The translations under genes were made by a program, and so were the position numbers. 64,000 nt of DNA, taken from contig WBMV01001018.1 in the NCBI GenBank assembly GCA_013396655.1, forward strand, positions 2,002,778 through 2,066,777. The letters run 5' to 3'. Shown here one piece after another: positions 14,101 to 27,100 of the stretch. The notes beneath the pieces are model-generated. The model saw only the letters and a program-made list of their open reading frames with translations, was not told the DNA's origin and made no database searches. This stretch comes from Campylorhamphus procurvoides (Eukaryota > Chordata > Aves > Passeriformes > Dendrocolaptidae). How positions within the stretch are numbered: the first letter of the stretch is position 1; each line of letters starts with the position of its first letter.

Positions 14101-14615
14101 AGTTCCTGCAGCACTTTGTTTAGCAAGACTTCTTGCCTTGCCCAGGCCACATAATTAAAGATAGTTAAATATGCAGTCATTACGTTCCTATCTGCTGTGC
14201 ACACATATTCAAGCTCAGCGTGCAGAAGGGTAGACAAATCCACAAGTTTTTGTGTGTATTTGTTGTCCTATCGTGCAATACCATAAAAAATGGTGCAAAT
14301 GGCAGAGTGCAGTGACTGACCCACCCGCTCCCTTATACAAATGCAAAGCATTTTCTACTTCAGTACATACTGGCAGGAAAAAGGCAAAGATGAATCAAAT
14401 GATACTGTTCCAACATTAACTCAAAGCACTCTGTTGGATGATAATCCCATCATTAGAACTAAGCAAATAATTCACAGTGACTAATTTCCTCAATAATTTC
14501 CCTTACTCTACACACACAGTCCCTGTGAGAAGAATGCAGCTTGCCTAAGTTGAACCATCTTTCACTTTGCTTCAGTTATTTTGGGAAAGACTTTGGAATA
14601 TTTCAACAACTGTCA
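11195..14615. other. Unique AT-rich non-coding DNA with an old duplication
   Basis: No gene recognised. The stretch contains a diverged duplicate pair at 12678-12805 (listed separately) and an octamer-type ATGCAAAT followed by ACAAT at 13049-13063. The minus-strand frame of 152 codons at 13785-14243 has no recognisable domain and is treated as chance. Confidence 0.6.
12678..12805 (+). repeat. Diverged direct duplication, period about 72 bp
   Basis: Two segments begin GGCTGATTA at 12678 and 12750, and both continue through an A/G-rich stretch to TTTAATCT...CAGGG. The order of landmarks is the same: GGCTGATTA, GAAGAACTTTTGAAACAA versus GAGAAGTCCTAAAGCAG, then TTTAATCTATCCAGGGA versus TTTAATCTGTTCAGGGG. 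By eye about 70% of positions agree over roughly 50 bases. This looks like an old local tandem duplication. Two copies of an unrecognised old repeat would look the same. Confidence 0.6.
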
Positions 14616-14640
14616 TTTTATTTATTTACTTATTTATTTA
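14616..14640 (+). repeat. Imperfect (TTTA)n tract
   Basis: A 25-bp tetranucleotide tract of TTTA units with one interruption (TTTAC). It is low-complexity sequence with no associated transposon body. Confidence 0.85.
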
Positions 14641-17600
14641 AGTTTAAGCTTTGACTTGTGACAGTATTCTACTGGATACACTCAGGTACTGGAAGAGCAC
14701 AAGCCAAACAGAAGACCTTGTGAACACAGTTATTTAAGAATTCCTACCCTGAGTAAGAACTCTGATTTCTCCCACCCAGCACATCCTCTCTAGCAAGAGA
14801 AACCTTTGGAAATGGGGAGAGTAAGGTAAGGGAAATAGCAAATTAATCTTCCTTATTGTCTCTTGCTTATTTATACTATTTCTTTTCTCCTGAGTACATG
14901 AAAAAAAGCTTGATACTCTGAGTCTTTTCCTGGGGAAATGGACTTATATACCCAAAAACAATGCTAAATCAGAACCAACAGCTGTAGGGTAGTAACATGG
15001 CCTGAGAAGGAAAGATGCTTATAAAAAAATTTTTGATTTAAAGAGGGAAACAAATCCAAAACAATTTCTTAGTAAATGCTTTGAAATTAGTTCATACAAA
15101 GTGTTGATGCTGCTGTAACCTGTGGGGTGGCAGCTTGCACAGAAAGCAGATACAGTGCTTTTAATTAGTCAGTATTAACTGTAAACTCAGATTCAAATGA
15201 TGAATTATGTTAAGCATGCAGCCAGCAAAAGGATTCCTAAGAAGTGTTATTTAAGCAGATACGGATATCAGTTAAAAATTGCACAAAGTTATGCACAACA
15301 AAGAATGGAGTATCAGTGGTTTTTGTTTGCATATCTGTTCATGGACAGGCCAAAAAAACCCCAGAAAAATATAAAAATCCTGACACATTTAACATACACA
15401 AACTCAGGATCAAAATTCCAATTAAAATAAATTATGAATCCGTAGTATTTCTACTTGTACTCTCTTCCATGCTGAAAGTTTCCTTCCCAAAACAGCCAGC
15501 AAATTTAAGAGCTCACTAATTAATAAGAGCACATTGTGCAATGACCTTGATTTGTTAAGTTGTTTGTTAATTGTTGGGAATATAATAAGAAAGTGATCCT
15601 CAAGTAACAAGATGCTCTGACTCCAATTACACAAATCTGGGACAAGACTTCATCCTTCCACTGTAAAACATACAGAACTAAAATGATTAAGTTCCTCTAA
15701 TCGAAAAATGTGCAATATTTACAGAAGTAATCACAGTATTATACTTCAGTGGTCACAGGCTGGGTTTGATATGTAAATTCTTTAGGAAGAGCATTGCCAA
15801 AATCAGGCAGTTGACAACCTTGTCCATTCCTTTGCAACGTGACTTCAATGTTTGCCTTAGTTAAGCACAGACTATGCATTAAGGGTGTACAAACATTCCA
15901 TCCAGTCTGGTGGCTCGCTTGGTACAATAACAGAGTAATGTTTTAATGTGATTACACCAGAACTGATGCTAAGCCTATCGACAGCAGATTTTCTAATCCT
16001 GGAACCACAACAGGATTTGACAAATTTAATTTTCACTACAAATGATCTAAAACTACCCATTCCATTTCAAAACCCCGGGACCACGATGTGCTGTGTATCC
16101 ATGTTTGTAACAGAGCAAACCACAAAGACTGCAAACTGAACGACACCGAGGCTCAAATACTTACCAGAAATGTACTCAGAGGATGGAGACAAGTTACTTT
16201 TACTTTGTTTGCAAAGTATTTCCTCTTTTCCAGGCCAGGGTTTTAAAAACTCAGCAATGTTGACCAGTTCTAGAAATGTGCAGAGCAGGTGGTTCTGATT
16301 TCATGGACTCACACACCTTCTCTCCTGTTCTCAGCGTGAAGAGGTAGAAATGTTTCTACATAAAGATACAGATAGCAAAGGACTTGATCTCTGACTACGG
16401 CAACATTGTCATTTCATCTTTCATCCCTGAAGACCTTCATTTATTCACTCCTGAACAGCCAAAGCCACAAATCCTGCTGCTCTGCGAATCTCACAAATAC
16501 AAGGGTGCTTTCAGAAAGCATGTTATGCAAAGTTTTACCTCTACATAAATAGGAAGAAAACCACAGCAAGTCTCAGATGTTCTCCTTTCTAAGACACGTT
16601 CACACACTTGATATTGCTCCATTCACACAGCAGAGGATTCAATCGCAAAAAGGCAAGTGGCTCACCTGCCCATTACATTGCAAAGCCCAAGAGCTGCTGC
16701 TCCTACAGCAAACTTAAAAGCCAGGGTTACATTTCAGAGCTGCTAATACAACATGTCTAATTGGTAATTCGGTCAAGTACTAAATAAAAATCAACAAGCA
16801 AACAAACACATTTCTTCACAATCAATACAGTGATAGTGGTTATATAACAACAACAACCAAAAAAAAATAAAACAAAGAGTGGGGAGGGAAAGAAAAAAAA
16901 GGATTGAGCTCTTTGCCTTCTGGGCCTGAGGTTTACCCTAAGACACTTAAAGGAATCCATTAAATCCACTTCCTAACCCTTCAGCATGCCCATAATGTGC
17001 TTCTCTGGGTAAGGCAGAGGTAGGAGGTTTCTTGTGCTGCCTCAGACTGAGCTTCATCACCAGGGGTTAATTTTACTATTACCATGCAGGTCTATTTCAG
17101 AGCTGTATAATAAGGAATTGCTTTTTCCTTCCTAAATTTTCGACTACTTTTCTTTCCTTTTTCCCCAGCTGTTCAGAGCAAAGCTACTTAACTGTAGAAA
17201 GAAAAATATCCACAAAGGTTTCAGTTACTTAGAATGTTGCAATATGCTCAATTAAGTTTCCCTTCTTTTGGCTTTCTTATTACACAGAGATACACACCAC
17301 TCATTCCTGCTGCATAAATGCTTTCAGGAAACATACCAAGACAGTAATAACATCCCTCTCTCACTATATCAATTTTTACTAATCTCTACATGATCTTATA
17401 GTCCATAAAGAATACTGATTATGAGACAGGGACTCACCCACCTCTTTCATCCCAAACAACAGACTGAGAATGACAGCTGGCAGTACAACCTCAAATCCAC
17501 CCCCCATAAAACCCCCTAAAATAAAAAAATAAATGAGTAAATAATTAAAAGAAACACACACACACACCCTGCCAACAACCTAACAATGCAGCACCACTGC

Positions 17601-19488
17601 TATTTACATGGGGCTACAAAATGGACAGGCACTTACAAGGGGTCAGTAACTCCCTAAGAATATCTGAAATTTCAGTGGCTCTGGTGCTGAGTTCCCAGAA
17701 TTCAGACAAACAAACTAGTTTTTAAACTATTTTACAGGGCAAGGATGTGCAAGAATGACCCATGTGGGAATGTCCACCCTCTGTGGTCCTTGGACAGATT
17801 TCTTCACTCTGGTTGTGCTCCTTGCAAGAACAACAGACATGTTGGAAAGAGGGAAGTCACTCCAAGTTGCCGAGCTCAGAAGGAGAAAGGAACAGATGGT
17901 TTCACTAATGAGTTTGCCAAGGCACACACCCTGTCCTTGGTGGACGTGGTGCAGGAGCTAAAATGTTCCAGGGATTATTTTCTTAGATAACTAGACCTTT
18001 GCTAAGAGGATTTACATAGTCAAGTTGTGTTAAAGTCTAAAAAATCAATAAGCAGAAGTGCTGGTTTGTTTTATGTTTGGGGTTCGTTTTTTTTTTTTTA
18101 AATTTCATGACATAAGAGTCTCACAAAAACCAGGAGTGTGAATTTTCACACCGTTAATAGATCTTCCACAATAATTCCATAAAGACCTACTTAACTCACT
18201 GATGTTAGGCATCAACAACCACTTGTTGTCATTGTCAATAAAGGGTGTATTTTTTAAAAAGATTTTATTTAATGCATACTAACAAGTGAGGAATTAATTC
18301 TTGTAAGAAATAAAATCCGCTGCTGTGGTAAATGAGTATCATGATGTGCACTTGGTGACTTCTATGGGATTTAACTTCCTAACAACTAATTAATAACAAT
18401 TTATTCTTACCTTAAATTATTAAATGGTATTTTAAATTTGCCATTATTATGAACAAATAAGAAATTTGAAATCAATGTTAAACTTTAGGACTAATTATCT
18501 GATTTTTTAAAGAGAGTTCCTTTAATTTTCTTTCTCTATTTATATGGATTTTGACGTTTGTTGTGACACTTTTTTAGTGGTCCAATATCACTACATGCAT
18601 TTCTAGGCTAAAAAGAAAAACTACTCAAAAATTAGACCATGGCTGAGCATGCAATCGCTGTATCTTTCAGTAAATACCACTGCTTGGAGATGGATCTTTG
18701 GTTTCAGCCTCTGATCGTATTCTTGCTCAAAGTATGATACTGATTACTGCTCTCTGGCACAATTCTCTGCTCATGCCTTGCATTGCCACAGCAATTCAAA
18801 GAGGATGTTTTGTGGGCAAGAAAATTTAACATTGGTAAAACCTGACGTGTTTCTGAGGATTTCACTACAGGAACTAAGTTATAACCTCTATTATTTCATA
18901 AGTGAACTTTACTATTCCGAGGTACAATTTAGTAAATGTTCACTGTAACTAATGGAGAGCAACATCTGCATCTCCATGTTCAGGTGACACACTCCATGCC
19001 CCAGTATTTAATTAAGCCTCTGTGCTGTGTGACCGATGCTTTTCCCTTTCAATATCCTCCCTAAATCTTAAAGGCCTGCAATGGATAAACAGCAAATGAA
19101 CTGGACTAAAGGATGAATGTGAGAAGTTTCACAAATTGCTAAATCCATTCCCCTGGGTGAGGCACATGGACATCCCTGTATGTGTTTGGGGCTATTTACT
19201 GATCTGGAGAATGGCATGAAATCAGGAAAGGAAAACAATATTTTTCTGTCTCGGCTGTGTTTTCCTCAACATTACAGTAAAGTTGAGCTATTTATATCAG
19301 CTATTAACAAATATCTCCATAGAGAGCACATTGGAGCATCTCCTTGCTCTATGGAGTAGCTTTTGATAATATCATAATGGAAAATAACTTTTTTTACATT
19401 TTTTTTTTCAGGGACAAGTCCTATCAGACCAAGGTAAAATAAACTACAGCTCCTGTTAATGATGCTCCAGACAAGAGTATAAAGTTAT
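14641..19488. other. Unique AT-rich non-coding DNA
   Basis: No gene recognised; open frames are below about 95 codons. Minor tracts are an A-rich/AAC stretch near 16845-16872, (CA)n at about 17552-17567, and T13 at 18087-18099. The part 18240-18620 is notably AT-rich, with TTTAAATTTGCCATTATTATG-like wording. Nothing in it supports a transcript. Confidence 0.6.
19484..19488. repeat. Left target-site duplication of solo LTR
   Basis: GTTAT directly abuts the 5' TG of the LTR. The right flank at 20012-20016 reads GTCAT, four of five positions identical. A 5-bp duplication is what ERVL-class integrases usually leave, so the pair supports a real insertion with one later substitution. Confidence 0.7.
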
Positions 19489-20011
19489 TGTGCTGGTTTG
19501 GACTGGGACAGAGTTAGTTTCCTTCACAGTAAGGTATGGGGTGTGTTTTGGGTTTGTGCTGGAGATGGTCGGATGCCACAGGGATGTTTAGTTATTGCAG
19601 GCAGGGCTTGCACAGAGCCAAGGCCTTTGCTGCTGCTCTGCACCCAGCAGGGAGGGGGCACAGCCAGGACAGCTGAGCCCAGGGACACCCATAGCCAGGG
19701 AATCATGCTCAGCACAGAAAGGAGGGGATGGGGTGGGGGGAATCTTCTACCTGATGGTGTCTGCCTGCCCAAGAAACTGTCGGGTGTGATAAAGCCCTGC
19801 TTTCCTAGGAATGCTCAACACCTGCCTGCCCGTGGGAATTGTGAATGAATTCCTTGTTTTGCTTTGCTTGCACGTGGCTTTTGCTTTATCTGTTAAATTG
19901 CCTTTAGCTCAACCCACGGGCATTCCACTTTTATCCCTCTGTCTCCATGCAGGGTGGGGTGCCCAAACTGCTGTGTGTGGCTGAGCTGCTGCCTGGGGTT
20001 AAACCACAACA
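19489..20011 (+). mobile_element. Solo LTR of an avian ERVL-like endogenous retrovirus
   Basis: A 523-bp long terminal repeat that starts TGTGCTGGTTTGGACTGGGA and ends GGTTAAACCACAACA, giving the 5'-TG...CA-3' ends that retroviral integrase requires. The opening words, the internal 'CAGCCAGGACAGCTGA', the late 'CTCAACCCACGGGCATTCC' and the closing 'GGGGTTAAACCACAAC' match an LTR family that is very common in bird genomes. No gag, pol or env lies on either side and no second LTR is nearby, so this is the product of LTR-LTR recombination. The segment where the family's TATA region would be expected (about 19705-19740) is G-rich and lacks a clear TATA, so promoter activity is doubtful. The near-matching 5-bp flanks fix both borders. 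Confidence 0.92.
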
Positions 20012-20016
20012 GTCAT
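20012..20016. repeat. Right target-site duplication of solo LTR
   Basis: GTCAT immediately follows the terminal CA of the LTR and pairs with GTTAT at 19484-19488 (one C/T difference). Confidence 0.7.
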
Positions 20017-20795
20017 TTATGCTCAGTAGTAATGTTACCCCCAAAATTTTAACTCCCAGTGACTTTCTTTTTTTCCCTTAAGTTGAATAAATTCTAGGGC
20101 AGGAAAAGAAGTTATGAAGATCAAATGCCACTTTGCACTACACAAGGAAATGATAAATGTAATCTCAATGGATATTGCAGTTGGATAGATGGAGAGATGG
20201 ATTTGGCAGACTGTAGCTAAGAGATACGCCAAAATAAATTAACAGAAAACTGAGACTCTGAACAAGCATAACCTCTCCAAGCCATGACAAAAAGTCATTT
20301 GGTTCAACAGCTCATCCATGCTAATACCACTATTTAAACATTCCTATGGGAAAAAGAAAAATAGAGAGTCACCATTATTTGCTCTCTAAAAATAAAGTGA
20401 TGGAAATTTCAATAGTTAAATAATACCTGCTGTGGTCACAGTCCTTCCAGTTCACAGCTATTGCTAATAATATTGGGTATCTCCTCTAGTGTCACTGGTA
20501 GAATATTAATATTAACAGCTTAGTAAGCAGCATAAAGCTAGCAATTGTTTATGGTGCAAGACACACAAAATGCAGGAAAAGAAGTCTAGTTTTCCTGAGC
20601 AGTAGTTCATATATAAAAACACATTTTCAAGTAAGACTGTTCAAACTGGATGGAAACACATTCATCATAAAAGTCTTCACAACATTTGGGAGGATGCATT
20701 AATTAATTTCCTTTCAGCTTTGGATCCTTCCAATTATTTTCTGTGGAAGAGAAGCAGCACCCACAGCAGAGGAAGACAAATGTATGGATTGCTCA
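20017..20795. other. Unique non-coding DNA between LTR and CR1
   Basis: AT-rich sequence with TTGAATAAA- and AATAATATTGGG-type words. No gene, and no further part of the retrovirus or the CR1 element recognised. Confidence 0.6.
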
Positions 20796-21176
20796 GCCTA
20801 CTGGGACACACACAAATTCATGGGACCATCTATCTGAGGGTGCTGAAGGATGTGTCCTGATGTCACTGGAAGATTGTCATCTTTGAAAGGCCATGGCAAC
20901 CAGTGGAAGCTCCTGAGAGGTTTCTGATTACTGCAAAACAAAGGGCAAAGCAGAGGCCAAAAGGGAGATCCCTGCAAGCACAGACCTGTCAGCCTCATCT
21001 CTGTTCGGGTGTAAATTACTTGGTTTTACCATAAGGATGGTTAAATATGGCCAGAACAGCCACAGAATGTCCATCACTGAACATGTTCAAGACTCAACTG
21101 GACAACCCTAAATCATCCTCATCTAACTACTGTGACAAAGGGGTCCTCCTCGAGCTAAGTTGTTGTATGATTCTGC
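20796..21176 (+). mobile_element. CR1 LINE remnant with reverse-transcriptase part, internally deleted
   Basis: A decayed CR1 copy in two pieces. The first piece (about 20796-21010) is from the reverse-transcriptase coding region. Read from 20822, the frame gives TIYLRVLKDVS, then a stop codon TGA at 20858-20860, then HWKIVIFERPWQPVEAPE. This follows the CR1 pattern of a leucine-rich segment and then an IFERSW-like motif. It continues into 'ACAGACCTGTCAGCCTCATC', the place where CR1 encodes its NYRPVSL motif, but only after shifts of frame. The second piece (about 21064-21176) is from the 3' end: 'CATCACTGAACATGTTCAAG', 'CTCAACTGGACAACC', then 'GTTGTATGATTCTGC'. Everything between the motifs, including the catalytic aspartates, is missing. 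The copy is non-functional and old. Confidence 0.88.
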
Positions 21177-24100
21177 AGGAGCAAAGGTTCTTAACAAGAA
21201 GAGACAAAAATGTATTGAAGGAAACCATGCTACTGATCCATCATTTGGCTGCTTCTGTTTGTTTTTCTTTTCTTCCAAGTCAGTATTGCTATACTAAACA
21301 TTAGTCTGAGCCTTTATTATTACATAAAACATTGCTTTATTCAAATGTAATGAAAAGCCCATTATGACTTTCCAGCTACCAGTGCAAACAGTGTACTTAG
21401 CCAAATGGTAATTGTATTGGTCTTCCTTCTATTGCAATACTGCTCTGAGACTTGTGTCCCTCAAATGAATAATTACCTACAAAATAATTAAATGTTGCTG
21501 ATATGGTCTACCCATCCCACTTGTACACAGAAACAGCAAAGTCTGTCTTGCCTGAAATCTATCTCCGTCATGTTGGATAAGCTTACTGCCCATCACCCGG
21601 CTGGCATCGATCCCCGCTCAATTACAGATGAACATAGCACCATATTAAAAGACAAATAAGGTTTAATTTTAATCACAGACAGCCTGTAAGTCCATGTTCC
21701 ATTATAGATTAAAAGAACCAATTATTTTTAAAAGTAAAGATTTAATGAAAGGCCTTACTAATATATAGACCCGTTGCTCCCTCTGCATTCTAAGTCAGAC
21801 CCTGCAGTGATGGTGGAAGCTGCTGCAGTCTGAGCAAGGCACGGGGATGCAGCCTGGAGAAGGATGTTTCTCCTTCAGATCACAAACACACTTTCTCAAC
21901 AGGGTTACTTTTGCAAGACTTCTCTTTCAAAAGAGTAAAATCACAGACCATTTATAGACAACAAATTAACTCTGTGGCCAGAGTTTTATTGTTACTAAGA
22001 CAGAGTAAATGCAAAATAATTGCACCAAAGCAGACAGAAATTCCACACTAATGACACCGAGTGCTGCTGAAATCGCTTTATCCCAGATTCAGAAAGGTAG
22101 TTAGGAGCCTAATTCTCATTTGAATTCAATGTGAGGTAGCACCTACACATCTCTGAATCTAGACATTATAGTCTTCCATCTGTAACAACAGGAGCTGGCT
22201 TGCATAATTAACTCCAGAATCTAGGGCATCAGAATTCTTATTTTCTTATTATTCATTCTGTAGTACTACTTCCCAATGTTCCTCGTTTATTGAGGTAGTA
22301 TAATGTTTGTGAGGCTGTGAAATAATAAAAATGTAGCTCTAAAACGTTGCTGATATTAGCCCTGAGAATGTGAAGATAAAAACGTGTATATTTAGAGAGA
22401 CATCTACTCACTGGGTAATCAGACAGTGCTGTTGACTAGTGCTGTGAGTGAAATTCTGCTTTCACAGAGGGAGTATAAGAGGTTATATATATACACAAAG
22501 TTAATTTTTAAAGCTATTTTTATACAACACCATTCTTTTGTATAGGCATTTTACATACACTCTTCAACCAGAAGTGCTTTAATGCATGGAAGAATCTCTC
22601 CTTAATTTTCAAAATTTAAACCTACTTCCTTTAGAAGGGTTAAAATTAAAGCACCATTTACCAACAGACATTGTTATATCAGTCTCACAACTACCATTCA
22701 CAGTTAAAAAACCCCCACGAAATAAACCAGGATTCCTTTGTATTTTATCTGCCCCCCTAATCTTTGAGGAAAAGTGTACCAAATAAAACTAGTTAGGTCT
22801 GTAGAATGAGAACCTGCAGAGATTGCAGGTATTTCCAAAACATTTTAAGGATCTCATATCAAAAGGTAATTTAGAATATTTCTGATGATGAACAAGAGTT
22901 GGGAAACCTTCTCATCTACTTGTACTCAGCCCTTCTTGTTTTTTATCTTGTTAAATTCCTTTTGGCTTTGTCCTCACTGATCCCTGAAGGAAGAAAAGAA
23001 TCTGAAGCTTCTCTACACTTGTTAGATATTCACAAAGAGAATAGAGGAAACCATCAGGCCAGTGCAGGACGGACCAGGGCAGCTCCTAACACAGGTGCAG
23101 TGCAGGCTCTGAGCTCCAGAGACAGCCAGGCTGTTGGTTTGCCAGCACTGCACCCGCTTCTCACACTCCTAATTAGCAGAAACTCCTGGCTCAATCTACC
23201 AGGCCTAGGGAGAACCAGGACTGTGCACAACCAAAGCCTTCCTGGAATCCTATTTCATTTTTTAATATTGCTTTAAATATAACAAATCCCAAGTTTTAGG
23301 TGTATCACAGAATTCTTCCAACATGTTCTGTGATATATCTTAAAAGACAAATGAAATCAAGACTTTGTTATATCCCTGCTCAGAAAACCTGTGAAAACAA
23401 GATAAAACAAGATACACACAGAAACTCCTGCCTTAGTATATTTTTCAATATGTGGATATGAGTTCTACAACAGAAGTCACAGGTTCCACTAAAGCCTTTA
23501 GGATGCACAAAGGGACAGATCATTCTGTGGCTGATCTAATATCGGTTCAAGTCAAGACCTGGATCACTGGTCCAACTGTGATTTTAAGATCAACACAATT
23601 ATCTTACTGTATTGACACCAAACACATTAAATTTATCATAAATGAATGTTTGGAACTTTCTAATTTATTGTTACCTATTCTAAATTTTACCAGCAACTTC
23701 TCTAAAGAAGAAACACATTTACACACAAGAAAAATTAGGGAACATATCCAGTGCTATCAAAAGCCCTTTATGTGCTTGCTATGCAGTCAAAATTAGAGAC
23801 TTGTGTATTGAAAATGCAAGCTGATAACTCACACTGAAACTGTCACCTCCTTTATTCTTACCCTAGAAGAATTTATTATCATGTTTGACTTTTCAGGTTC
23901 AAAGGCTTCACCAACATGTTCCAGCATGGCCATATTGCCTACTAAGTCCTCATATATATTTTGTCTTTGTAAGCAAAACACTCTTCCAAATCTGCACTTT
24001 GCTTTCTAGATGAACCTGCTATAAAATGTACCTTCAGAGAGGCTGCTGAGGAACACCCATGTTCTGTGCAGTATGTAGAGATGACCTGAATTAAGGTATT

Positions 24101-27100
24101 TTGCCAAAGCCTCAGTGCTCCGTCCCAGTTTGTGTTTGCAGCAGTGACCAACAGGACTGTTTGTCATTAGCCAGCCCAACAAGTGACCCAGCATTTTGTG
24201 CAGAGTAAGAGACGTCTTCACTCCCTCTGTGACCAGCAGCACTGAGACATTTACAGGAGAATGTTGCTTTCACAGAGAGTAATTAGGTGCTTGATTCTGC
24301 CACGGCCTTTCAAAAGCTCTTAGGCACCTCAGATTCATGGAAGGGTACAAACATATACAGTATTTGGGGAAAATTTCACAAGCACAGCACTGTAATACAC
24401 CAAGATATTTATATACGAACTTTCCTTTGAACAGTACCTCAACATAAAACCCAGTGCACTTAAAGTCTGAAATACTTCATAAAAAGCCCCAGTTTTTACA
24501 AGCATCATTTTGAAATTAACTGAGTCATTTTGGCTGCATAATCACACCCCTGAAGGGATGCAATAAAATATAAATTTAATCAAATACGTTTTTAGAACAG
24601 GCTTCAAGCTAGTGCATGTACAATTTTGATCCAAATATCTAGTCATGAGTACGATATCAGACCTTTAATTATAATTTCTATGGTAATTGTTCTATTGAAG
24701 CAAATGTAGCCAGTGCACTTACCTGCAGTCATGCACAGCCAGTCTAGGGCAGAGCAGATAAAGACCCTGCTGTGAACTGTTACTGGCTGGGCTGATTCAC
24801 CCAACTGCTGGAGTTTTGTTTGCCCTCAGGCTGTCCTTACACCTAAATGAAAAGACAAGGAAAACCCCAAATGAAAAACATCATTAGATTTATTGTTTAC
24901 ATTTGCCATTTGAATTTTAGTCCTGAACAATCAGAAAGGGCCACAGAAAGTGTGTTGCAAGACAAAGTGCTTTGAACACCTTCTGATGATAGCAGAGATG
25001 ACTGTCTTACTGAGTGGCTAAAATGTGACTCACTACAGTGCTCACCTGGTGTCCTCTGTTAGGTGTCCAGTATTTTACTCCTAATATACTGTGATTGATA
25101 AACCCATATAGAAAAGTCTTTCTGGCAATACCAAGCGTAGCACTGTAGGCTGCTCTTCAAACTTAACTCCTCTTTTTAGGCCACAGATTTAAAGGGTTTT
25201 CTGTGACACTATGATCTGAAGGAATACACAAATGTTTATTTGAAATATCCATATGCTAATATATACGTTCCAATATTATAATATACATCATCTGCTAATA
25301 TTTACTGCAACTTAGCATCCACAATGCACCACGGAGCAGCTCTGTTACCAACATTAGTTTGGTACAGCAGGGCTGTGTGGATTCAACAAGCCCACGTGTC
25401 CATCCACACGAGGCCCTGCGAGAGGGAGGAACTGATCCTGGAGGTGCCTCAGTCTCTTATATTGTTTGTGCTATGGAATTGCAGTGTCACATTCCCACAC
25501 AAGGCACCTTTTATTGAAAACACAGGTTATAAACACACTAAAGCTATTCCATAAAGAAAGCAGGCAGAATACTCCATCAAATGGCCCAGGACCCCCCTCC
25601 TCCCATCCTATACATGATTTAGGTACTTCTCTGGAAAATATCAACTCCCTGTCACGTTTTATAGTTGCTTCACACTGCCCAAGTCATCATTAAATAGGTT
25701 ATACAATAAAACCCAACCCAGTACATGGTCAAATATCTCTTCCAGTGAATTCCAAGGTACGCAGTGTAATGTGTAGATTTAATGACAACTCTCTTGAACA
25801 TGAGCCTTATATGGAATTTTACATGGAGTCTACTCCTCCCCAAAATCTTTCTTGTCCTTGAAAACTAAAAAGATGTTAGCTTAGTCAGCTGGGGAAGTAG
25901 CAGTAACAATGCTAGGCTATTAAAAAATACCCTAAAAGAAATTTCAACCCAAGGTAAACAAACAAAAACCCTCAAGCCAACAACAAAAAAGGAAGTATTT
26001 CCATCATATAGATAGTGCAATACTGCTGTGAAAAGCTTCCCAAGTGGAGACAAAGTATCATTATGAATATGATAAAAAACTTAAATGATAGAAGACACGT
26101 TCAGAAAATAGGAATAATGTCTCTGATCCAGAATACTACTATGATATGTACAACAGAGTATTAATTATTGCAGCAGTAGTGAGTGCTCCCTGCTGCACTC
26201 AGAGCTACCCATTAACTTCAGTGCAATGCCCAGCACAAAGTTCAATATTACATCTTGGAGGCATTAGGTCATTCCAGTAAACTCCAAACAAACTATTTAG
26301 TCTACCAATTATCCCTAAAAGCCTCCTAAAAGAAGGGCTAGGGTGGTGATTGAGCAGTGCATCAATAATTTAATTAATTAATTCAATTTATCAGATACAT
26401 ACGCATGATATAAAGAAAAACTGGGAAAAATACAAATGCTTTGGCCTCTCAGCCAGAGCAGTGCTGAGGGGAAGGATTCCCCCATCATGTGACTCTCTGT
26501 GCAGCACCAATCCCATCACCTCCCCACCTTTCTGCCACCACACACTCATGGCCTGAGGCTCCTGATACAATTACAATGAACAGGCACTACCCACAAAGCA
26601 ATGAATCCCACCCCCTTGGTGATTTTATCTTAGACAGAAATGCTAGGGGGAAAAAAAAAAAGAAAAAAGAAAAATCTTATTTTAAAAAAATAACAGAGAT
26701 GTTTGGCTCAGCTTCCAAAAAACTGTTTTGCAATTAGAGACCAGCTTGATCACGCAGATGTCTGGCTTATACTCCTTTATTTTCTTTATATAGGGATTTA
26801 AGAAGCACAGCACCATTCACACAAGTCCATTTAAATGCTTTGGGCACAGAGCTTTTCGCTTTCTGCATTAATTCAAATATTCCTATGTGACTCCTTTTGC
26901 TAATGCCATCAATTATATGTAAACCTTGATCATACAGATCTGAATGAACAGTGCCAGAATTTAGCCTTGTGCTGTCACTGTTCATGGGACTTCAGCTTTG
27001 GAAACAGAGGCAAACATCCTTGCTCTCTTTTCCAAACACTTTCCAAAGCCAAGAGATACCACTGGAAAGCTCCAAAGCAAGAAAACATCTCTCCAGACCT

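Noticed and set aside
13785..14243. 152-codon frame on the minus strand
   Set aside because: No family resemblance and no supporting splice or promoter signals.
19722..19740. G-rich stretch inside the solo LTR as a quadruplex
   Set aside because: Only three separated G runs of three or more, so it misses the four-run rule.
23303..23335. 10-bp perfect inverted repeat TATCACAGAA...TTCTGTGATA with a 13-nt loop
   Set aside because: About one such hairpin is expected by chance in a window of this length.
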